64,000 nucleotides of DNA. Origin: Palauibacter sp022826685. Lineage in GTDB: Bacteria; Gemmatimonadota; Gemmatimonadetes; Palauibacterales; Palauibacteraceae. The notes beneath the pieces were generated by a model, which saw only the letters and a program-made list of their open reading frames with translations, searched no databases and was not told the DNA's origin. Position numbers and translations under genes: made by a program. The DNA is taken from the NCBI RefSeq assembly GCF_965221685.1, contig NZ_OZ244907.1; one strand, written 5' to 3'. Positions 8,139 to 17,292 of the stretch are shown here, piece after piece. Each line of letters opens with the position of its first letter. The stretch's first letter is position 1.

Positions 8139-11100
8139 CTACCCGTTCGGCGGCCAGTCGGGGAGCGCCCGGCCCGTCGTCCACGGCACTCCCGCAGCCT
8201 CAAGGCGCTGCTCGAGCGCCGGCAGGTCCGTCTCGATCAGCTGCTGCATGTCGGGATAGAGCGCGGTGAAGGCGTCGTTCGCGATCCGGTACTGCTCGCG
8301 ATGCGTCTGCGTGGGGCCGTGGAGGCCATTCCAGTGGCCGCGCACGACCTGGTTCACGCGGGCCACGATCCCCGGCATCTCGGGCTCGGCGCGGGAGGCC
8401 CGCGTGCGCGAGCCGTTCAGCGTCTCCTGCAGGTCGAGGAGCCGCAGCTCGAGCGCGCGGGCCTCCTGCCGGAGGGCCGGGTCGGCCGACGGCCAGCGGT
8501 CCAGGGCCTGCTTCATGGCCGTCACGCGGGCCATCGCGGCCGCCGCCACACGCTGCGTCCCGGAGACGGCGCGGAGCAGCTCCCCGGTCTGTCGCTGGAA
8601 GGCGAGCACCGCCGCCCGGTCCTGGGGCGGGATCGCCGAGCCTCCCATGGGCGCGATCTCGAACGGCACCGGCCCGGCCAGCTCGGTCACCTCGCCGTCC
8701 ACGCGCTGCGAGAGCGACACCGTGTAGCTCCCCGGCAGCGCCATGGGCCCGTTGCCGCCCCCGCCTCCGAACCCGCCGAAGCCGCCCCCGCCACCGCCGC
8801 CGCCCGTCACCGGGTTGTAGCCGGGGTACCGATAATTCCACGTCGCCCGGCGCATGCCGCGCGAGGTCGTTCCGTTCACCGTATTGACGATGTTCCCGTC
8901 GGCGTCCCGGATCGTGAGGAACACGCGCGGCGCCTCCTCCCGGTCCTCCGCCTCGAGTTCCTCCCACGTCGGGTACGGCGTGTCCTCCCCCTGCCGCTGC
9001 AGCCGGCGCTCCTCGGCCCGCCGCGCCGCCTCCCGCGTCCGCAGCGTCTCGCCCACGTAGTAGGTGAACGTGACCCCGAAGTCCGGGTTGTCCGCCGTAT
9101 AGAAGTCCGCCCCGTTCGTCCCGCCCGGACTCCAGCGCAGGTACATCTCCCCGTCCTTCACGTCGAAGATGTGCCCCTCCGACGCGAGGATCTCATCCGA
9201 ACCCGCCGCGAGTTCCCGCAGCGGCGTGTAGTCGTCCACCACGTAGAAGCTGCGCCCGAACGTCGCCGCGACGAGGTCACCCTCTCGCTTCTGGATCTCC
9301 AGTTCGCGCACCGGGATCGTCGGCAGCCCGCTTCCCAGTTCGAGCCACGACTCGCCCCCGTTCACCGACGTGAAGGCGGAGAACTCCGTCCCCACGAACA
9401 GGAGGTCCGGCTCCACGTGGTCCTGCACGATCGTGAACGCGGGACCGTTCTCCGGCAGATCCCCCGAGATCGAGGTCCACGTCACGCCCCGGTCCGTCGA
9501 CTTGAGCACGTAGGGCCGGAAGTCGCCGCGCTTGAAGTTGTTGATGACCGCGAACACGGTGTTGGAATCGTGCAGCGACGCCTCGACGTCGTGCACGAAG
9601 CTCGTGTCCGGCACCCCCGGGAAGCTCTCCACCGCGCGCCAGTTCTCGCCCCCGTCCTCCGTCACCTGCACGAGTCCGTCGTCCGTGCCCGCGTAGATGA
9701 GCCCCTCCACGAACGGAGACTCGGAAACCGCCACGATGTGCCCGAACACCGACGTCGAGCGGTTCTTGCCCACGGCATCCACGCTCCACACCCGTCCCAT
9801 CACCTCGAGCTGGTTCCGGTCGAGATTCCGCGTGAGGTCGCCGGAGATCGGCCGCCAGGTCGAAGCCTGGTCGTCCGACTGGAAGAGGATCTGGGCCCCG
9901 TAGTAGAGCCGGTGGTTGTCGTGCGGCGACATGTGGAGCGCCGCGTCCCAGTACCAGCGGAGCGGGGGACCGTCCGCGTCCTCCTGCGGCTGGATGTCGA
10001 GCCGCTCCTTGGACACGCGGTCGAAGCGCGACAGGACGCCGTTCTGGAGCTGTGAGTAGATGATGTCCGGGTTTTCCGGATCGATGACGGGGTCGAAGCC
10101 GTCGCCCCCCAGCGTCACGTACCAGTCCGAGTTCCGGATCCCCGCGTTGTCGGCCGTCTGCGAGGGGCCGCCGAGCGTGTTGTTGTCCTGCGTCCCCCCG
10201 TACACGTAATAGAACGGCTCGTCGTTCGACGTCGCGACCTTGTAGAACTGCGTGAGCGGCAGGTTGCGGAAGAAATGCCAGTTCTCCCCGAAGTCCCACG
10301 TCTCGTACAGTCCCCCGTCATTGCCGAGGATGAGGTGGTCCGGGTCGTCCGGATCGAACGTCAGGGCGTGATGGTCGACGTGGACGCCCTGCGTGGGGAA
10401 CCGCTCCCACGTCTCCCCGCCGTCCTCCGACACCTGCAGGAAGGTGTCGAGCGAGTAGATGCGGTCGAAGCGGTGCGGGTCCGCGTACAGTTCGTGGTAG
10501 TACATCGGCGCGCCCGACTGGTAGCGCGACGTGCGCGACCAGTTCTCCCCCATGTTCTCCGACCGGAAGGTGCCGCCGGCGTCGCCGCTCGCCTCCACGA
10601 TCGCGTACAGGACGTCCGGGTTCTGCGGCGAGATCGCGAACCCGATGCGCCCCTTGTCCCCCGAGGGGAGGCCGCGGTTGATCTCCCGCCACGTATTCCC
10701 GCCGTCCGTCGACTTGTGGATCCCGGAGCCCGGCCCGCCGTCGATCATCGTCCACTGATGACGCCGCCGCTGCCACGAGGTCGCGTACATCACGTCCGGG
10801 TTCCGCGGGTCGAAGTAGACCTCGTTCACCCCCGTGTGCTCGTCGATCTCGAGCACCCGCTCCCACGACTCGCCCCCGTCCATCGTGCGGTACAGCCCTC
10901 GCTCGCCGCCCGCGTTCCACAGCGGCCCCTGCGCCGCGACGAAGACGACGTCGGAATCGTCCGGGTGGACCTGGATCTTCCCGATGTGCTCGGAGGTCTC
11001 GAGTCCCATGTTCCGGAACGACCGCCCCCCGTCGATCGACTTGTAGACGCCGTCCCCGTACCCGACGGAGCGCTGCCCGTTGTTCTCCCCCGTCCCCACC

Positions 11101-11522
11101 CAGAGCGTGAGGTGGTCGCTGGGGTCGAGCGCGATCGCCCCGATGGAATACGAGCCGTAGTCGTCGAAGATCGGCGTCCACGTCGTCCCCGCGTTCGTCG
11201 TCTTCCACACGTTCCCGGAGGAGGCCGCGACGTACCACACGCTCCGGTCCGTTGGATCGACCGCGATGTCCGCGATCCGCCCGGAGGCGATGGCGGGGCC
11301 GATGCTCCGCCACCCGATGCCGGAGATGAACCCGGAGTTCAGTTCGGGCGCGTCGTCCGAGTCGTCATCCTCCTGAGCGGCGAGCGTTCCGGGGCCCGCC
11401 AGCCAGGCGGGGGCGCCGAGGGCGGCGAGCGTCGCCATCCCCGCGATGAGGAGGGTGGGGAAACGGGAGATGACGCCGCAGCGGGCGCGCGCGTTCGCGT
11501 GGAAGCTCTCGAAATCGGTCAT
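8139..11522 (-). CDS. Sortilin/VPS10-like BNR-repeat secreted protein
   Basis: 1127 residues. ATG 11522 has AAGGTG at good spacing. The N-terminus has a basic stretch and a hydrophobic signal or anchor at about residues 20-50 ending TLAAQ. The body is two seven-bladed-type propellers built from BNR/Asp-box repeats (SxDxGxTW forms such as STDGGNTW, TMDGGESW, TEDGGENW and STDRGVTW) with intervening DPxNPDVLYA strands. A Gly-rich linker (about residues 905-925, near 8753-8810) precedes a beta domain and a helical C-terminus. Proteins of this build are often annotated as glycosyl hydrolase, but Asp boxes are structural and no catalytic residues are evident. I see it as a large secreted or outer-surface binding protein; its ligand is unknown. 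Confidence 0.85.
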   Translation of the reverse strand: MTDFESFHANARARCGVISRFPTLLIAGMATLAALGAPAWLAGPGTLAAQEDDDSDDAPELNSGFISGIGWRSIGPAIASGRIADIAVDPTDRSVWYVAASSGNVWKTTNAGTTWTPIFDDYGSYSIGAIALDPSDHLTLWVGTGENNGQRSVGYGDGVYKSIDGGRSFRNMGLETSEHIGKIQVHPDDSDVVFVAAQGPLWNAGGERGLYRTMDGGESWERVLEIDEHTGVNEVYFDPRNPDVMYATSWQRRRHQWTMIDGGPGSGIHKSTDGGNTWREINRGLPSGDKGRIGFAISPQNPDVLYAIVEASGDAGGTFRSENMGENWSRTSRYQSGAPMYYHELYADPHRFDRIYSLDTFLQVSEDGGETWERFPTQGVHVDHHALTFDPDDPDHLILGNDGGLYETWDFGENWHFFRNLPLTQFYKVATSNDEPFYYVYGGTQDNNTLGGPSQTADNAGIRNSDWYVTLGGDGFDPVIDPENPDIIYSQLQNGVLSRFDRVSKERLDIQPQEDADGPPLRWYWDAALHMSPHDNHRLYYGAQILFQSDDQASTWRPISGDLTRNLDRNQLEVMGRVWSVDAVGKNRSTSVFGHIVAVSESPFVEGLIYAGTDDGLVQVTEDGGENWRAVESFPGVPDTSFVHDVEASLHDSNTVFAVINNFKRGDFRPYVLKSTDRGVTWTSISGDLPENGPAFTIVQDHVEPDLLFVGTEFSAFTSVNGGESWLELGSGLPTIPVRELEIQKREGDLVAATFGRSFYVVDDYTPLRELAAGSDEILASEGHIFDVKDGEMYLRWSPGGTNGADFYTADNPDFGVTFTYYVGETLRTREAARRAEERRLQRQGEDTPYPTWEELEAEDREEAPRVFLTIRDADGNIVNTVNGTTSRGMRRATWNYRYPGYNPVTGGGGGGGGFGGFGGGGGNGPMALPGSYTVSLSQRVDGEVTELAGPVPFEIAPMGGSAIPPQDRAAVLAFQRQTGELLRAVSGTQRVAAAAMARVTAMKQALDRWPSADPALRQEARALELRLLDLQETLNGSRTRASRAEPEMPGIVARVNQVVRGHWNGLHGPTQTHREQYRIANDAFTALYPDMQQLIETDLPALEQRLEAAGVPWTTGRALPDWPPNG

Positions 11523-11678
11523 GATCGCACCTTGTGGACTCTTGGCTGTCGGGCAGCGCCGCGCTCGGCCTGCCGTGAGGTTCGGAAGGTCGGCCCGGGC
11601 GCGGGACGGAGGCAACCCGTGCGGACCCCGCCGCCGGCGAGGGGGTACTTCTCCCCCATGAACGAAAGGAGGTCCTCA

Positions 11679-12584
11679 ATGGAGGAACACTTATGGGAAG
11701 TACCGGCGCCACGCAGTACAACTCCGGTCAAGGTAACCGACGGCGCCAGCATCATCCTGCGCAGATACGGCAACCCGAACGGCCCGCGGCTCGTCCTGAG
11801 CCACGATAACGGGCTCGCATCGGATCTCTACTATCCCTTCTGGTCGCGGCTCCTGCCCGACTTCGATCTCATTCTGTACGACCTGCGCAGCCACGGGTGG
11901 AACCGCCGGAGCGCACTTCGCAACCACAACATCGCCACGTTCGTCGCGGACAACGAGTTCGTGCGCCGCGCGATCGACGCCAGGTTCGGGCCCAAGCCCA
12001 CGGTGGGCGTGTTCCATTCGCTGTCGGCGATCGTCGCGCTGAACGAGGATCGGCCGGGCGAGGGCTGGGCGGGGCTGGTCCTCTTCGACCCTCCGCTGTA
12101 TCCGCCGCCGAGCGGGGATCCGTACGAGATCGACCATATGTGGCAGCTGTGCAGCGCCGCCAAGCGGTTCCGCGAGGCGCGGTTTCGCTCCCCCGCGGAG
12201 TTCGCCGACGACTTCCGGCGTGCCCGGCTCAACAGCCGCATGGTGCCGGGCGTGGCGGAACTTGCGAGCCGCACCCTGCTCCGTCGCCTGTCCGACGGGC
12301 AGGAGTACGAGCCCCGCTGTCCCCCCGAGTGGGAGGCGCACGTGTTCAAGTGGGGCTTCGCCTACAGCCTGGAGCCCGCGCCGAAGCACCTCCGCTGTCC
12401 GGTGAAGGTGATCGGTGGCGATCCGACGCTGTCGTTCTCGTTCATGCCCAGCGCCGGACTCGATGGCATCGTCGGGTACGAGTACGACTTCGTGCCGGAC
12501 ACGACGCACTTCCTGCAGTTGGAAGATCCCGAGGAGTGCGTCCGGACCATGGTGGCCTTCCTGGATCAGGAGCGTCTGAACTAG
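11679..12584 (+). CDS. Alpha/beta hydrolase, copy 1
   Basis: 301 residues; ATG 11679 has a perfect AAAGGAGG six bases upstream, so the ATG at 11658 is not the start. The alpha/beta-hydrolase fold is visible as RLVLSHDNG (oxyanion strand), LILYDLRSHG, GVFHSLSAI (nucleophile elbow, Ser after His), CPVKVIGGDP (acid strand) and PDTTHFLQLE (catalytic His). The elbow lacks the usual small residue two before the Ser (F-H-S-L-S instead of G-x-S-x-G). It is strongly similar along its whole length to the gene at 19152. The substrate is unknown. Confidence 0.82.
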   Translation: MEEHLWEVPAPRSTTPVKVTDGASIILRRYGNPNGPRLVLSHDNGLASDLYYPFWSRLLPDFDLILYDLRSHGWNRRSALRNHNIATFVADNEFVRRAIDARFGPKPTVGVFHSLSAIVALNEDRPGEGWAGLVLFDPPLYPPPSGDPYEIDHMWQLCSAAKRFREARFRSPAEFADDFRRARLNSRMVPGVAELASRTLLRRLSDGQEYEPRCPPEWEAHVFKWGFAYSLEPAPKHLRCPVKVIGGDPTLSFSFMPSAGLDGIVGYEYDFVPDTTHFLQLEDPEECVRTMVAFLDQERLN

Positions 12585-12618
12585 CCGGATCGGTGGGGCC
12601 ATGATCGGACCCGGGAGA

Positions 12619-12645
12619 CCGGATTCGCCCGTTCCGGGAATCCGG
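12619..12645. terminator. Hairpin between convergent genes
   Basis: CCGGATTC (12619-12626) and GAATCCGG (12638-12645) form a perfect 8-base stem with an 11-base loop, in the gap between the hydrolase ending at 12584 and the minus-strand gene ending at 12675. It can serve both strands. There is no T-tract. Confidence 0.45.
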
Positions 12646-12674
12646 CCCCTCCCGGGGCCCGCGGCGCGTGAAGG

Positions 12675-13064
12675 TCAGTCGGAGGGCGGGAGACGGGTAG
12701 CCCACTCCGAGAGGCGGCCCCCGTATTCCGGCCGTCCGCGGCCGGCCCCGGAGGTCTCGAGGCGTCGCCGGTTGACCGTGTCGATACGGCCACCGAGGCG
12801 CCGCTCCACGTTCGCGAATTCGCTGCGAATCTCGTGGCGGAGTTGATACCGCAGTTCGTTCCGTATCTCGCGCCGTATCTCGTCCTGGACCTCGCGCTGC
12901 AGTTCCCGGTGGCGCTGGTCGATCCTCCGCTCCAATTCCCGCTGCCTGTGCTCCCGGTCCTCAATCCTCCGGTCGCGCGCCATCTGGATCCACATGATGG
13001 CCACGCCCGTCCACACGACGACCGCTCCGCCGATGGAGATGGCGACCCCGACCCAGTCGGGCAT
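12675..13064 (-). CDS. Small membrane-anchored coiled-coil protein A
   Basis: 129 residues. One N-terminal transmembrane helix (about residues 5-27, VAISIGGAVVVWTGVAIMW) is followed by a highly charged, continuous helix rich in Arg/Glu heptads (about 30-100), including FANVERRLGGRIDTVN, and a disordered tail. The start is supported by GGAGGGGGG just upstream of ATG 13064. No enzymatic motif is present. It resembles, in order and in the NVExRLxGRID block, the next gene on the same strand. Confidence 0.7.
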   Translation of the reverse strand: MPDWVGVAISIGGAVVVWTGVAIMWIQMARDRRIEDREHRQRELERRIDQRHRELQREVQDEIRREIRNELRYQLRHEIRSEFANVERRLGGRIDTVNRRRLETSGAGRGRPEYGGRLSEWATRLPPSD

Positions 13065-13174
13065 GTTTCACCCCCCTCCTTCGCGTCCCACGCCGTGGGC
13101 CCTTCCCGTGACATCGGCCTAACGTACCCGCAGTCCGCGAGTGAACTCCAACGTGCGTCCCCACCGATACCGCA

Positions 13175-13531
13175 TCAAGCGCGGGACGCGTCGGTTCCGG
13201 TGCCGGGAAGGCCATCGCCGAACACCCGCCCTTCGAGGCGGGCGACCCGGTCGGCCAGCGCGACGCGCGTCTGGACCAGTTCGTCGCGGACGCCGTCGAT
13301 ACGGCCATTCAGGCGCTGTTCGACGTTACCGAGTTCCGCGCGGACTGCGCCGATCTGCGACTCGAGCCGGGCCTGTCCGAGGGCGTTCTCGTCGCGCACG
13401 CTGGCGATCTGCGCCTTCAAATCCTCGCGCAGGCGACTCTCGACGCCGCGCAACAGGCGGCCCAGAACGGCAATGGCGGCGACGGTCAAGCCCAGCAGCA
13501 GTGTAATGTCGGCAAACAAGTCCGTTCCCAT
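13175..13531 (-). CDS. Small membrane-anchored coiled-coil protein B
   Basis: 118 residues with a transmembrane helix at about 7-25 (ITLLLGLTVAAIAVLGRLL) followed by a coiled coil containing LGNVEQRLNGRIDGVRDELV. The start is ATG 13531, with GGAAGG about 11 bases upstream. The shared NVExRLxGRID block and identical architecture make it a diverged paralogue of the gene ending at 12675. No function is assigned; such proteins often act as membrane scaffolds or multimerising adaptors. Confidence 0.68.
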   Translation of the reverse strand: MGTDLFADITLLLGLTVAAIAVLGRLLRGVESRLREDLKAQIASVRDENALGQARLESQIGAVRAELGNVEQRLNGRIDGVRDELVQTRVALADRVARLEGRVFGDGLPGTGTDASRA

Positions 13532-13653
13532 GATGTCGCAAAGCCTTCCGCCAAGGTTCGCGAGTGAGCGAGGCCTCCCGCCCCGGTGCTCGACCCGTGC
13601 CGAACCTCCGGCCGCCGGTCAACGCGCCATCATCCGGCCGGACGCGGCGGGGT

Positions 13654-14853
13654 CTATTCGACGGCGACGGGGTGGGGAAGGGCGAGGTTGAGGAGGTAGC
13701 CCTTGGCGTTGTAGAGGGCTTCCGCCGGCTGCCGGAGGCCCGTCTCGTCGGTGGCGCGGGTGCGGAGGACGTGGTTTCCCGGCGCAGCGTTCCACTCGAA
13801 CTCAAAGCGGCTCCAGGCGTGAGGAAGACGGGGGCCGATGAGACGGGCGTCGCGCCACGGACCGGCGGCGGAGGTCGTGCCGGCGTTCCACTCGACGCGC
13901 GCGACCGGGCCGTGCGGGGAGTAGGCGAAGCCGCGCAGGCGGTGGATGCCGGGGGAGAGGCGCGCGGGGAGGGGGAGGGCGAGGGCGCTCTTCACGGCCC
14001 CCTGGTCGATGGGGGCCCCGGAGGCGGGGGCGTAGTCGGCCGGGGGCCAGTGCTCGCCGATGAGGACGTAGGACGTCGTGTTCGCGGCCACCCACACCTT
14101 CCCGGTCGCGATCTCAATGCGGCCCAGCCACTTCACGCTCGCGGCGCCGATCCAGCCCGGGAGCAGCGCCCGCACCGGGAAGCCGTGGTCCGGATGGAGG
14201 GGGGCTCCGTTCATGGTGAGGGCGAGGAGGGTGTTCTCGTCCATCGCCTTGGCGAGCGGCATGGGGCGCTGCCAAGCGGAGTCGTCGAGGCCGTGGAGGT
14301 TCACGTCAACGGCTCCGGGGCGGAGGCCGGCGAGCGCGAGGACGTCGCGAAGGCGGGGGCCGCTCCACTCCGCGCAGCCGATGGCCCCGGTGCCCCACTG
14401 ACTGCCGGCGGCGGCCTGGCCGAGGACCGATTCGAAGAAGCGGCGCCAGTTGCCCGCGCACTCCAGGTAGGCGATGACCGAGTGGCTGGGGAGCGTGCGC
14501 AGGTCGGCGAGCGTGAGTTCGACCTCGCGCTCCGCGCCGGGACCGCCCACGGAGAGGCGGTAGGCGTCCGCGTCGATGATGGGGGTCGGGCTGTGGTTGC
14601 GGACGAAGAAGCGGTCGACGGGCGTGAGGAGCCCGTCCATGTCCTCCAGCCGCGCCTCGAGGTTGGAGCCGTGCATGATGAAGTGCGACGGATCCTTGAC
14701 GAAGGCGGGAGGCTCCGGAGCGTCCGGCTCCAGGCTGCCGAACGACTCCCCGCACGAGGCGAGGACGATTCCCCCGGCCGCCGCCGCGAGCGCTTCGCGC
14801 CGCGTCATGACGGTGCCGGGTGTTCGCGCGAAACCCGATACGGGTCGAATCAT
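13654..14853 (-). CDS. Sulfite-oxidase-family molybdopterin enzyme, Tat-exported
   Basis: 399 residues. The ATG at 14853 has GAGG seven bases upstream; an internal ATG at 14808 begins directly at the Tat motif (TRREALAAAAGG) but lacks a ribosome site. LASC at the end of the signal could be a lipobox. The molybdenum domain shows FVRNHSPTP, the cofactor Cys in YLECAGNWR (about residue 133), and WGTGAIGCAEWSG. A C-terminal Ig-like dimerisation domain begins near residue 300. No b5 heme domain is present, as in bacterial SorA/YedY-type proteins. Likely reaction: periplasmic oxidation of sulfite, or reduction of an S/N-oxide; the sequence does not decide between them. Confidence 0.85.
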   Translation of the reverse strand: MIRPVSGFARTPGTVMTRREALAAAAGGIVLASCGESFGSLEPDAPEPPAFVKDPSHFIMHGSNLEARLEDMDGLLTPVDRFFVRNHSPTPIIDADAYRLSVGGPGAEREVELTLADLRTLPSHSVIAYLECAGNWRRFFESVLGQAAAGSQWGTGAIGCAEWSGPRLRDVLALAGLRPGAVDVNLHGLDDSAWQRPMPLAKAMDENTLLALTMNGAPLHPDHGFPVRALLPGWIGAASVKWLGRIEIATGKVWVAANTTSYVLIGEHWPPADYAPASGAPIDQGAVKSALALPLPARLSPGIHRLRGFAYSPHGPVARVEWNAGTTSAAGPWRDARLIGPRLPHAWSRFEFEWNAAPGNHVLRTRATDETGLRQPAEALYNAKGYLLNLALPHPVAVE

Positions 14854-14867
14854 CCCTTGGCCTCGCC

Positions 14868-15779
14868 CTATGCGTGAATTCGAAACACTTCTTCGCGGTG
14901 ATAGTTGAGGAAGTTCGGATGCGGACGATGCGACGGAGTTTCCGGGACCTTCAAGCGCCGGTCCTCGTTGATGATGCGGAAGAAGTGGCCGGGGATCGCC
15001 CCCTCCCGGAGCAGCAGCGTGTAGTCGTCAGCGACCGAGATGAGGCCGCGGTCGAACATCCAGTGCGCAGTCCCGGACAGAGCCAGGCCGTTGCGCATGC
15101 TGTCCGGCCCGCTCTCAGCGAAGGGTTTGATGTGGGCGGCCTGAACCTCGGGTCTCCCGCCGCCGTTGATGATCCGAAGTCCCGTGACCGCGCAGGTGTT
15201 GTCGTAGGCCGCGCGAACTGCAGCCGAGAACACCCGGTCCCGGAAAGGCCGGTAGGAGATTTGTTGAATGACTGCGCGATCGGCGACCTCGATTAGGTTG
15301 GGCACGCTAAGGTCTTCCTCGTATACGCCGGTGGGGGCCGCTAGCTCGGCCGTCATGTCGCTGAAGCCGGCGCTCAGTATCAGGCGGTACTCGGCATCCG
15401 GCAGCGGTCTAACTGAGAGTCCGAAACGTCCCCTGTTCGTCGAGCCATCCTCCTTCTTGAGGCCGCTCTCGTAGTAGGAGCCGCCAACCTGGAAGGGGAC
15501 GGGCGTGTCGAACTCCAGGTAGTCGCGCACGTATGCGTAGTAGTGGTCATCCCGCTGGGGATCCGGCTCGATGCTCTCAACGTACGCAGTCGCAAAGTAC
15601 GACTGACGCCCCCCCGAACTGGACAAGTGCGCGGTGGAGCGGCGGGGCTCGTAGTACACGATCCAGTCGTTGAGGGCCCGGCGCGCCGCGTTGAGATAGC
15701 GCCGCGGGAAGTGGTATCGCTGCTCGGGAAGATCGTCGTAGGCGGGATCCACCTTCGTCATGAAGACGGCCTTCGGCAC
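14868..15779 (-). CDS. HNH endonuclease family protein
   Basis: 303 residues from GTG 15779, which lies five bases after the stop of the upstream gene. The N-terminus PKAVFMTKVDPAYDDLPEQR followed by YHFPRRYL is typical of a family of stand-alone HNH proteins. The C-terminal HNH core has CAVTGLR, AAHIKPFAE (first His), RNGLALS (Asn) and HWMFDRG, with TLLLREG following. The long N-terminal half is probably the recognition domain. It is presumably a restriction or defence nuclease, possibly modification-dependent. It ends 14 bases from the start of the sulfite-oxidase-family gene (14853) on the same strand. Confidence 0.8.
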   Translation of the reverse strand: MPKAVFMTKVDPAYDDLPEQRYHFPRRYLNAARRALNDWIVYYEPRRSTAHLSSSGGRQSYFATAYVESIEPDPQRDDHYYAYVRDYLEFDTPVPFQVGGSYYESGLKKEDGSTNRGRFGLSVRPLPDAEYRLILSAGFSDMTAELAAPTGVYEEDLSVPNLIEVADRAVIQQISYRPFRDRVFSAAVRAAYDNTCAVTGLRIINGGGRPEVQAAHIKPFAESGPDSMRNGLALSGTAHWMFDRGLISVADDYTLLLREGAIPGHFFRIINEDRRLKVPETPSHRPHPNFLNYHREEVFRIHA

Positions 15780-15784
15780 GGCGC

Positions 15785-16294
15785 CTACCTGGCCAGCTCG
15801 GTCATCCCCGGACGCCGCGGCGGGGTGCCTAGCGGAAGCGTGTCGATCTCGCCGTCCATGTATTCGACACGCGTCGCGAGGCTGAGCTCCTCCCACTCGA
15901 TCCAGTGTCGACGGCGAAAGGGCGGGGGCCAGCCGATGGCCTCCTCATGCAGGAACACGTAACGCCCGTCGCCGTCCCGCCGGTACAACGCCAGCGTGTC
16001 CGGAAGACCGGAGCACTCCCGGAATCCGCGCCAGAACTCTCCGGGCGCGTAGGATGTGACCTCGTCATCGTCGATCCACGCGTACCGGACTTGGAATCGT
16101 CCGATGCCGCCCGCCTCGAAGCACCCGTCTCCCGACTCCGCAGCCACGTGACCGAGGGTTACGCCGTCGCAGGAAATCCGCATCCGTTCGGGAACCAGCC
16201 CGGAGACCGGCCACTCTTGTGGCGGGAGATCCTCGTCTCCGCACACGAGCACGATCTGGTACCGGCTCTGGTCGCGTGGCCCGACATTCGCCAT
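15785..16294 (-). CDS. Unknown partner protein of the HNH nuclease
   Basis: 169 residues. ATG 16294 has GGGAGG four bases upstream, so the longer upstream frame is not coding. The protein is acidic and tryptophan-rich (EFWRGFRECSG, HWIEWEELSL) with no transmembrane segment and no motif I recognise. It lies five bases before the HNH gene in the same direction, so it is co-translated with it and could be a specificity or inhibitor subunit; that role is inferred only from position. Confidence 0.65.
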   Translation of the reverse strand: MANVGPRDQSRYQIVLVCGDEDLPPQEWPVSGLVPERMRISCDGVTLGHVAAESGDGCFEAGGIGRFQVRYAWIDDDEVTSYAPGEFWRGFRECSGLPDTLALYRRDGDGRYVFLHEEAIGWPPPFRRRHWIEWEELSLATRVEYMDGEIDTLPLGTPPRRPGMTELAR

Positions 16295-16406
16295 TCCGCC
16301 TCCCGCCCTCCACTCAAGCTCTTCGTTTCGGCGTCCATGATCCGGGGGGGACCCGAACTTCCCCACCCGTTCGCCGCCGGAAGATGAGACAGCGTCGGCG
16401 ACCTCA

Positions 16407-16775
16407 TCAACCCCGCCCCCGGATCTGGAGGGACGGGCCGCGGAAAACCTCTCTGGAGTGCCAATCGACGAAGAGCGTCGCGGGTGCCCGGGACGCAGTG
16501 CGGGGAGGCCGAATCCGGCGGCCGGAGAACTCGATGAGTGACCCGGCCGTCCCGCCTCGTGACTCCCGCACTTCGTGCGAAATGAGCACGTTGAGGCCCG
16601 TCCCCTTGCGCTCCGCCAAGCCGAGCGCGCCGCGGTCGAGGGCCTCGTGGTGTAGAGGGCAGAGGGCGAGGCCGTTCGCCACTTCATCTGGACCTGCGTG
16701 CGAATGCCACTGAATGTGCGCGGCTTCCACGCCGAACGGTTGCTCGCCAAAGCGGATGTCGAGGTCGCACACCCC
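16407..16775 (-). pseudogene. 5'-truncated HNH restriction endonuclease (ScoMcrA/phosphorothioate-type) remnant
   Basis: From 16775 downwards the frame reads GVCDLDIRFGEQPFGVEAAH followed by IQWHSHAGPDEVANGLALC, PLHHEALDRGALGL and WHSREVFRGP, the C-terminal HNH part of the SBD-HNH restriction nucleases related to ScoMcrA. The HNH residues (AAHI, NGLAL, LHHE) are retained. The sulfur-binding or other N-terminal recognition domain, including the first Cys of the usual CxxC, is absent. Upstream of 16775 the frame runs into the opposite-strand shadow of a different gene. I call it a 5'-truncated remnant. Confidence 0.65.
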
Positions 16776-17144
16776 AAGGTGGGCGCTTCCTGGGAGGGCT
16801 TCGTCATCCAGCAGATTGCTCATCTCCTGCGGGCGCCTACGGAGCACTGCTTCCACTGGTCCACGCACACGGGTGCGAAGCTCGACCTGCTGGTGATGGA
16901 CGGAACGCGGCGTTACGGGTTCCAGGTCAGGCGCGCGGAGGCGCCCAAGCTCACGCGGTCGATGCGTTCGGCTCTGGAGACGCTGAATCTGGACCGTCTG
17001 GATGTCGTCCACGCCGGCACGGAACCGTACGAGATGGCACCACGCGTTCGAGCGATACCTGCGACTCGGCTGGAGGAGGTGCTGCGACGTGCCTCGGACC
17101 GCCAATCCGGGAACAACGCAGGAGACGCATTGAGACGCCGATGA
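16770..17144 (+). pseudogene. 5'-truncated AAA ATPase (DUF4143) remnant
   Basis: From HPKVGASWEGF (16770 onward) the frame matches the C-terminal DUF4143 part of ATPases of the AAA_14/DUF4143 type: a helix, HTGAKLDLLVMDGTRRYGF, then TRSMRSALETLNLDRL. The ATPase domain is missing. The family's nuclease-like strand normally reads F-E-x-K, whereas here it is FQVRR, so the active-site pair is degraded. An ATG at 16704 is in frame, but the residues before 16770 are the shadow of the HNH remnant. Its 5' end abuts that remnant head to head. Confidence 0.62.
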
Positions 17145-17292
17145 TACCTGACGCGTAGGATCGACTGGAAATTGCGAACACGTCGGCGCCGTTCCTTTGG
17201 ATCGCTTAAGCGGAACGTGCGTCGATGGCGTACCGTCATATCGACGGCACCGCAGAAATCCTGGATTGCGTTCACGAAAGCGAGGAGGGAGC

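Noticed and set aside
8139..11522. Calling the BNR protein a sialidase or glycosyl hydrolase
   Set aside because: Asp boxes are structural; no arginine triad or Tyr/Glu catalytic pair typical of sialidases could be located.
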